Shown here: one piece after another, positions 48,843 to 48,898 of the stretch
Layout: the number at the start of each line of letters is the position of its first letter
How positions within the stretch are numbered: position 1 is the first letter of the stretch
NCBI GenBank assembly: GCA_047623555.1
Contig: JBLHMP010000020.1
Span: forward strand, 1 to 48,898
From: NORP181 sp047623555
Lineage (GTDB): Bacteria; Pseudomonadota; Alphaproteobacteria; Rhodobacterales; Rhodobacteraceae
Length of the DNA: 48,898 bases
Direction of reading: 5' to 3'
Position numbers and translations under genes: made by a program
The notes under the pieces: model-generated
Seen by the model: only the letters and a program-made list of their open reading frames with translations
Told to the model about the DNA's origin: nothing
The model's database searches: none

Positions 48843-48898
48843 ATGATCTGCCCCAAATTTCTTTCCCAAGAAGACCGTCGTGAACTTCTGGCCTGTGT
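48843..48898 (+). CDS. IS630-type transposase, first codons (runs off right edge)
   Basis: From ATG 48843 the frame reads MICPKFLSQEDRRELLACV to the last base. This is like the start of Rhodobacterales IS630-family transposases (M-x-CPxFL-x-x-x-DR-x-EL-x-x-CV). Only 18 codons are present, there is no clear ribosome site, and inverted repeats could not be tested, so this is provisional. The bases 48700-48842 contain no other gene. Confidence 0.45.
   Translation, partial: MICPKFLSQEDRRELLAC

Noticed and set aside
1..48898. CRISPR arrays, tRNA or rRNA genes, phage genes
   Set aside because: I looked for regular repeats, cloverleaf-like GGTTCGA..CC patterns and structural phage proteins and found none.

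Overview
The window looks like a chromosomal segment of an alphaproteobacterium of the order Rhodobacterales (Roseobacter/Rhodobacter type). The evidence is gene content: flavin-dependent ThyX, class I PhaC with PhaZ, phasin and PhaR, SdhE, an LdtR-like MarR regulator, paired DUF1194 proteins and Rhodobacterales-style transposases. Coding density is high, operons are tight with ATGA or GTGA stop/start overlaps, and no rRNA, tRNA or CRISPR array is visible. About 50 genes, pseudogenes and gene fragments are supported.

Layout. 1-0.9 kb is an insertion-sequence graveyard: the 5' end of an IS3-type orfA leaving the window, a decayed IS5-type transposase and the first 40 codons of an IS30-type transposase. 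1-7.2 kb holds a GST, two alpha/beta hydrolases, a PPK2 polyphosphate kinase, a DUF2461 protein and a MATE exporter. 7.4-10.4 kb holds a conserved hypothetical gene, an aspartate aminotransferase, an XRE regulator overlapping sdhE, and an ldtR-like gene. 10.5-14.9 kb (minus strand) has a glyoxalase I gene overlapping two tandem DUF1194 VWA genes, and a TbpB-like lipoprotein next to a Slam-type outer-membrane translocator. 15.1-17.2 kb has thyX, a cold-shock gene broken by a stop codon, an ArsC/Spx-like gene and a four-helix membrane protein. 17.2-19.8 kb (minus) is a complete bufferin (bufABCD-type) operon: DUF2282 precursor peptide, DUF692/MNIO modification enzyme, DUF2063 partner and DoxX protein. 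thrS, a truncated DUF4105 gene, a MAPEG protein and an ArsR-SRPBCC fusion follow.

23.8-28.6 kb (plus) is a run of hydrolases, a VOC protein, an M15-like protein and a GT4 glycosyltransferase. 28.8-33.4 kb is a polyhydroxyalkanoate locus: phaZ divergent from phaC, then phaP and phaR. Palindromes CTGC-N3-GCAG lie before phaC and (twice) before phaP, with a one-mismatch copy before phaR, so the locus looks like one PhaR regulon. 33.4-39.5 kb (minus) has a DegT aminotransferase and a polyamine-type gamma-glutamylation cluster: two glutamine-synthetase-like genes, a class I amidotransferase and a PuuB-like oxidase. Two identical 14-bp palindromes, AATTTGATCAAATT, lie in front of its two transcription units. 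39.6-46.3 kb (minus) has gatB, two hypothetical genes, an SDR and pepN. Malate synthase G (plus) follows, and the window ends in the first codons of a probable IS630-type transposase.

How the parts fit: the PHA locus stores and mobilises carbon; malate synthase G and the aspartate aminotransferase serve central carbon and nitrogen metabolism; the gamma-glutamyl cluster probably degrades polyamines or related amines; the bufferin operon probably handles copper stress; and the Slam pair displays a surface lipoprotein. All functions are inferred from protein motifs and gene context, because no database search was possible.
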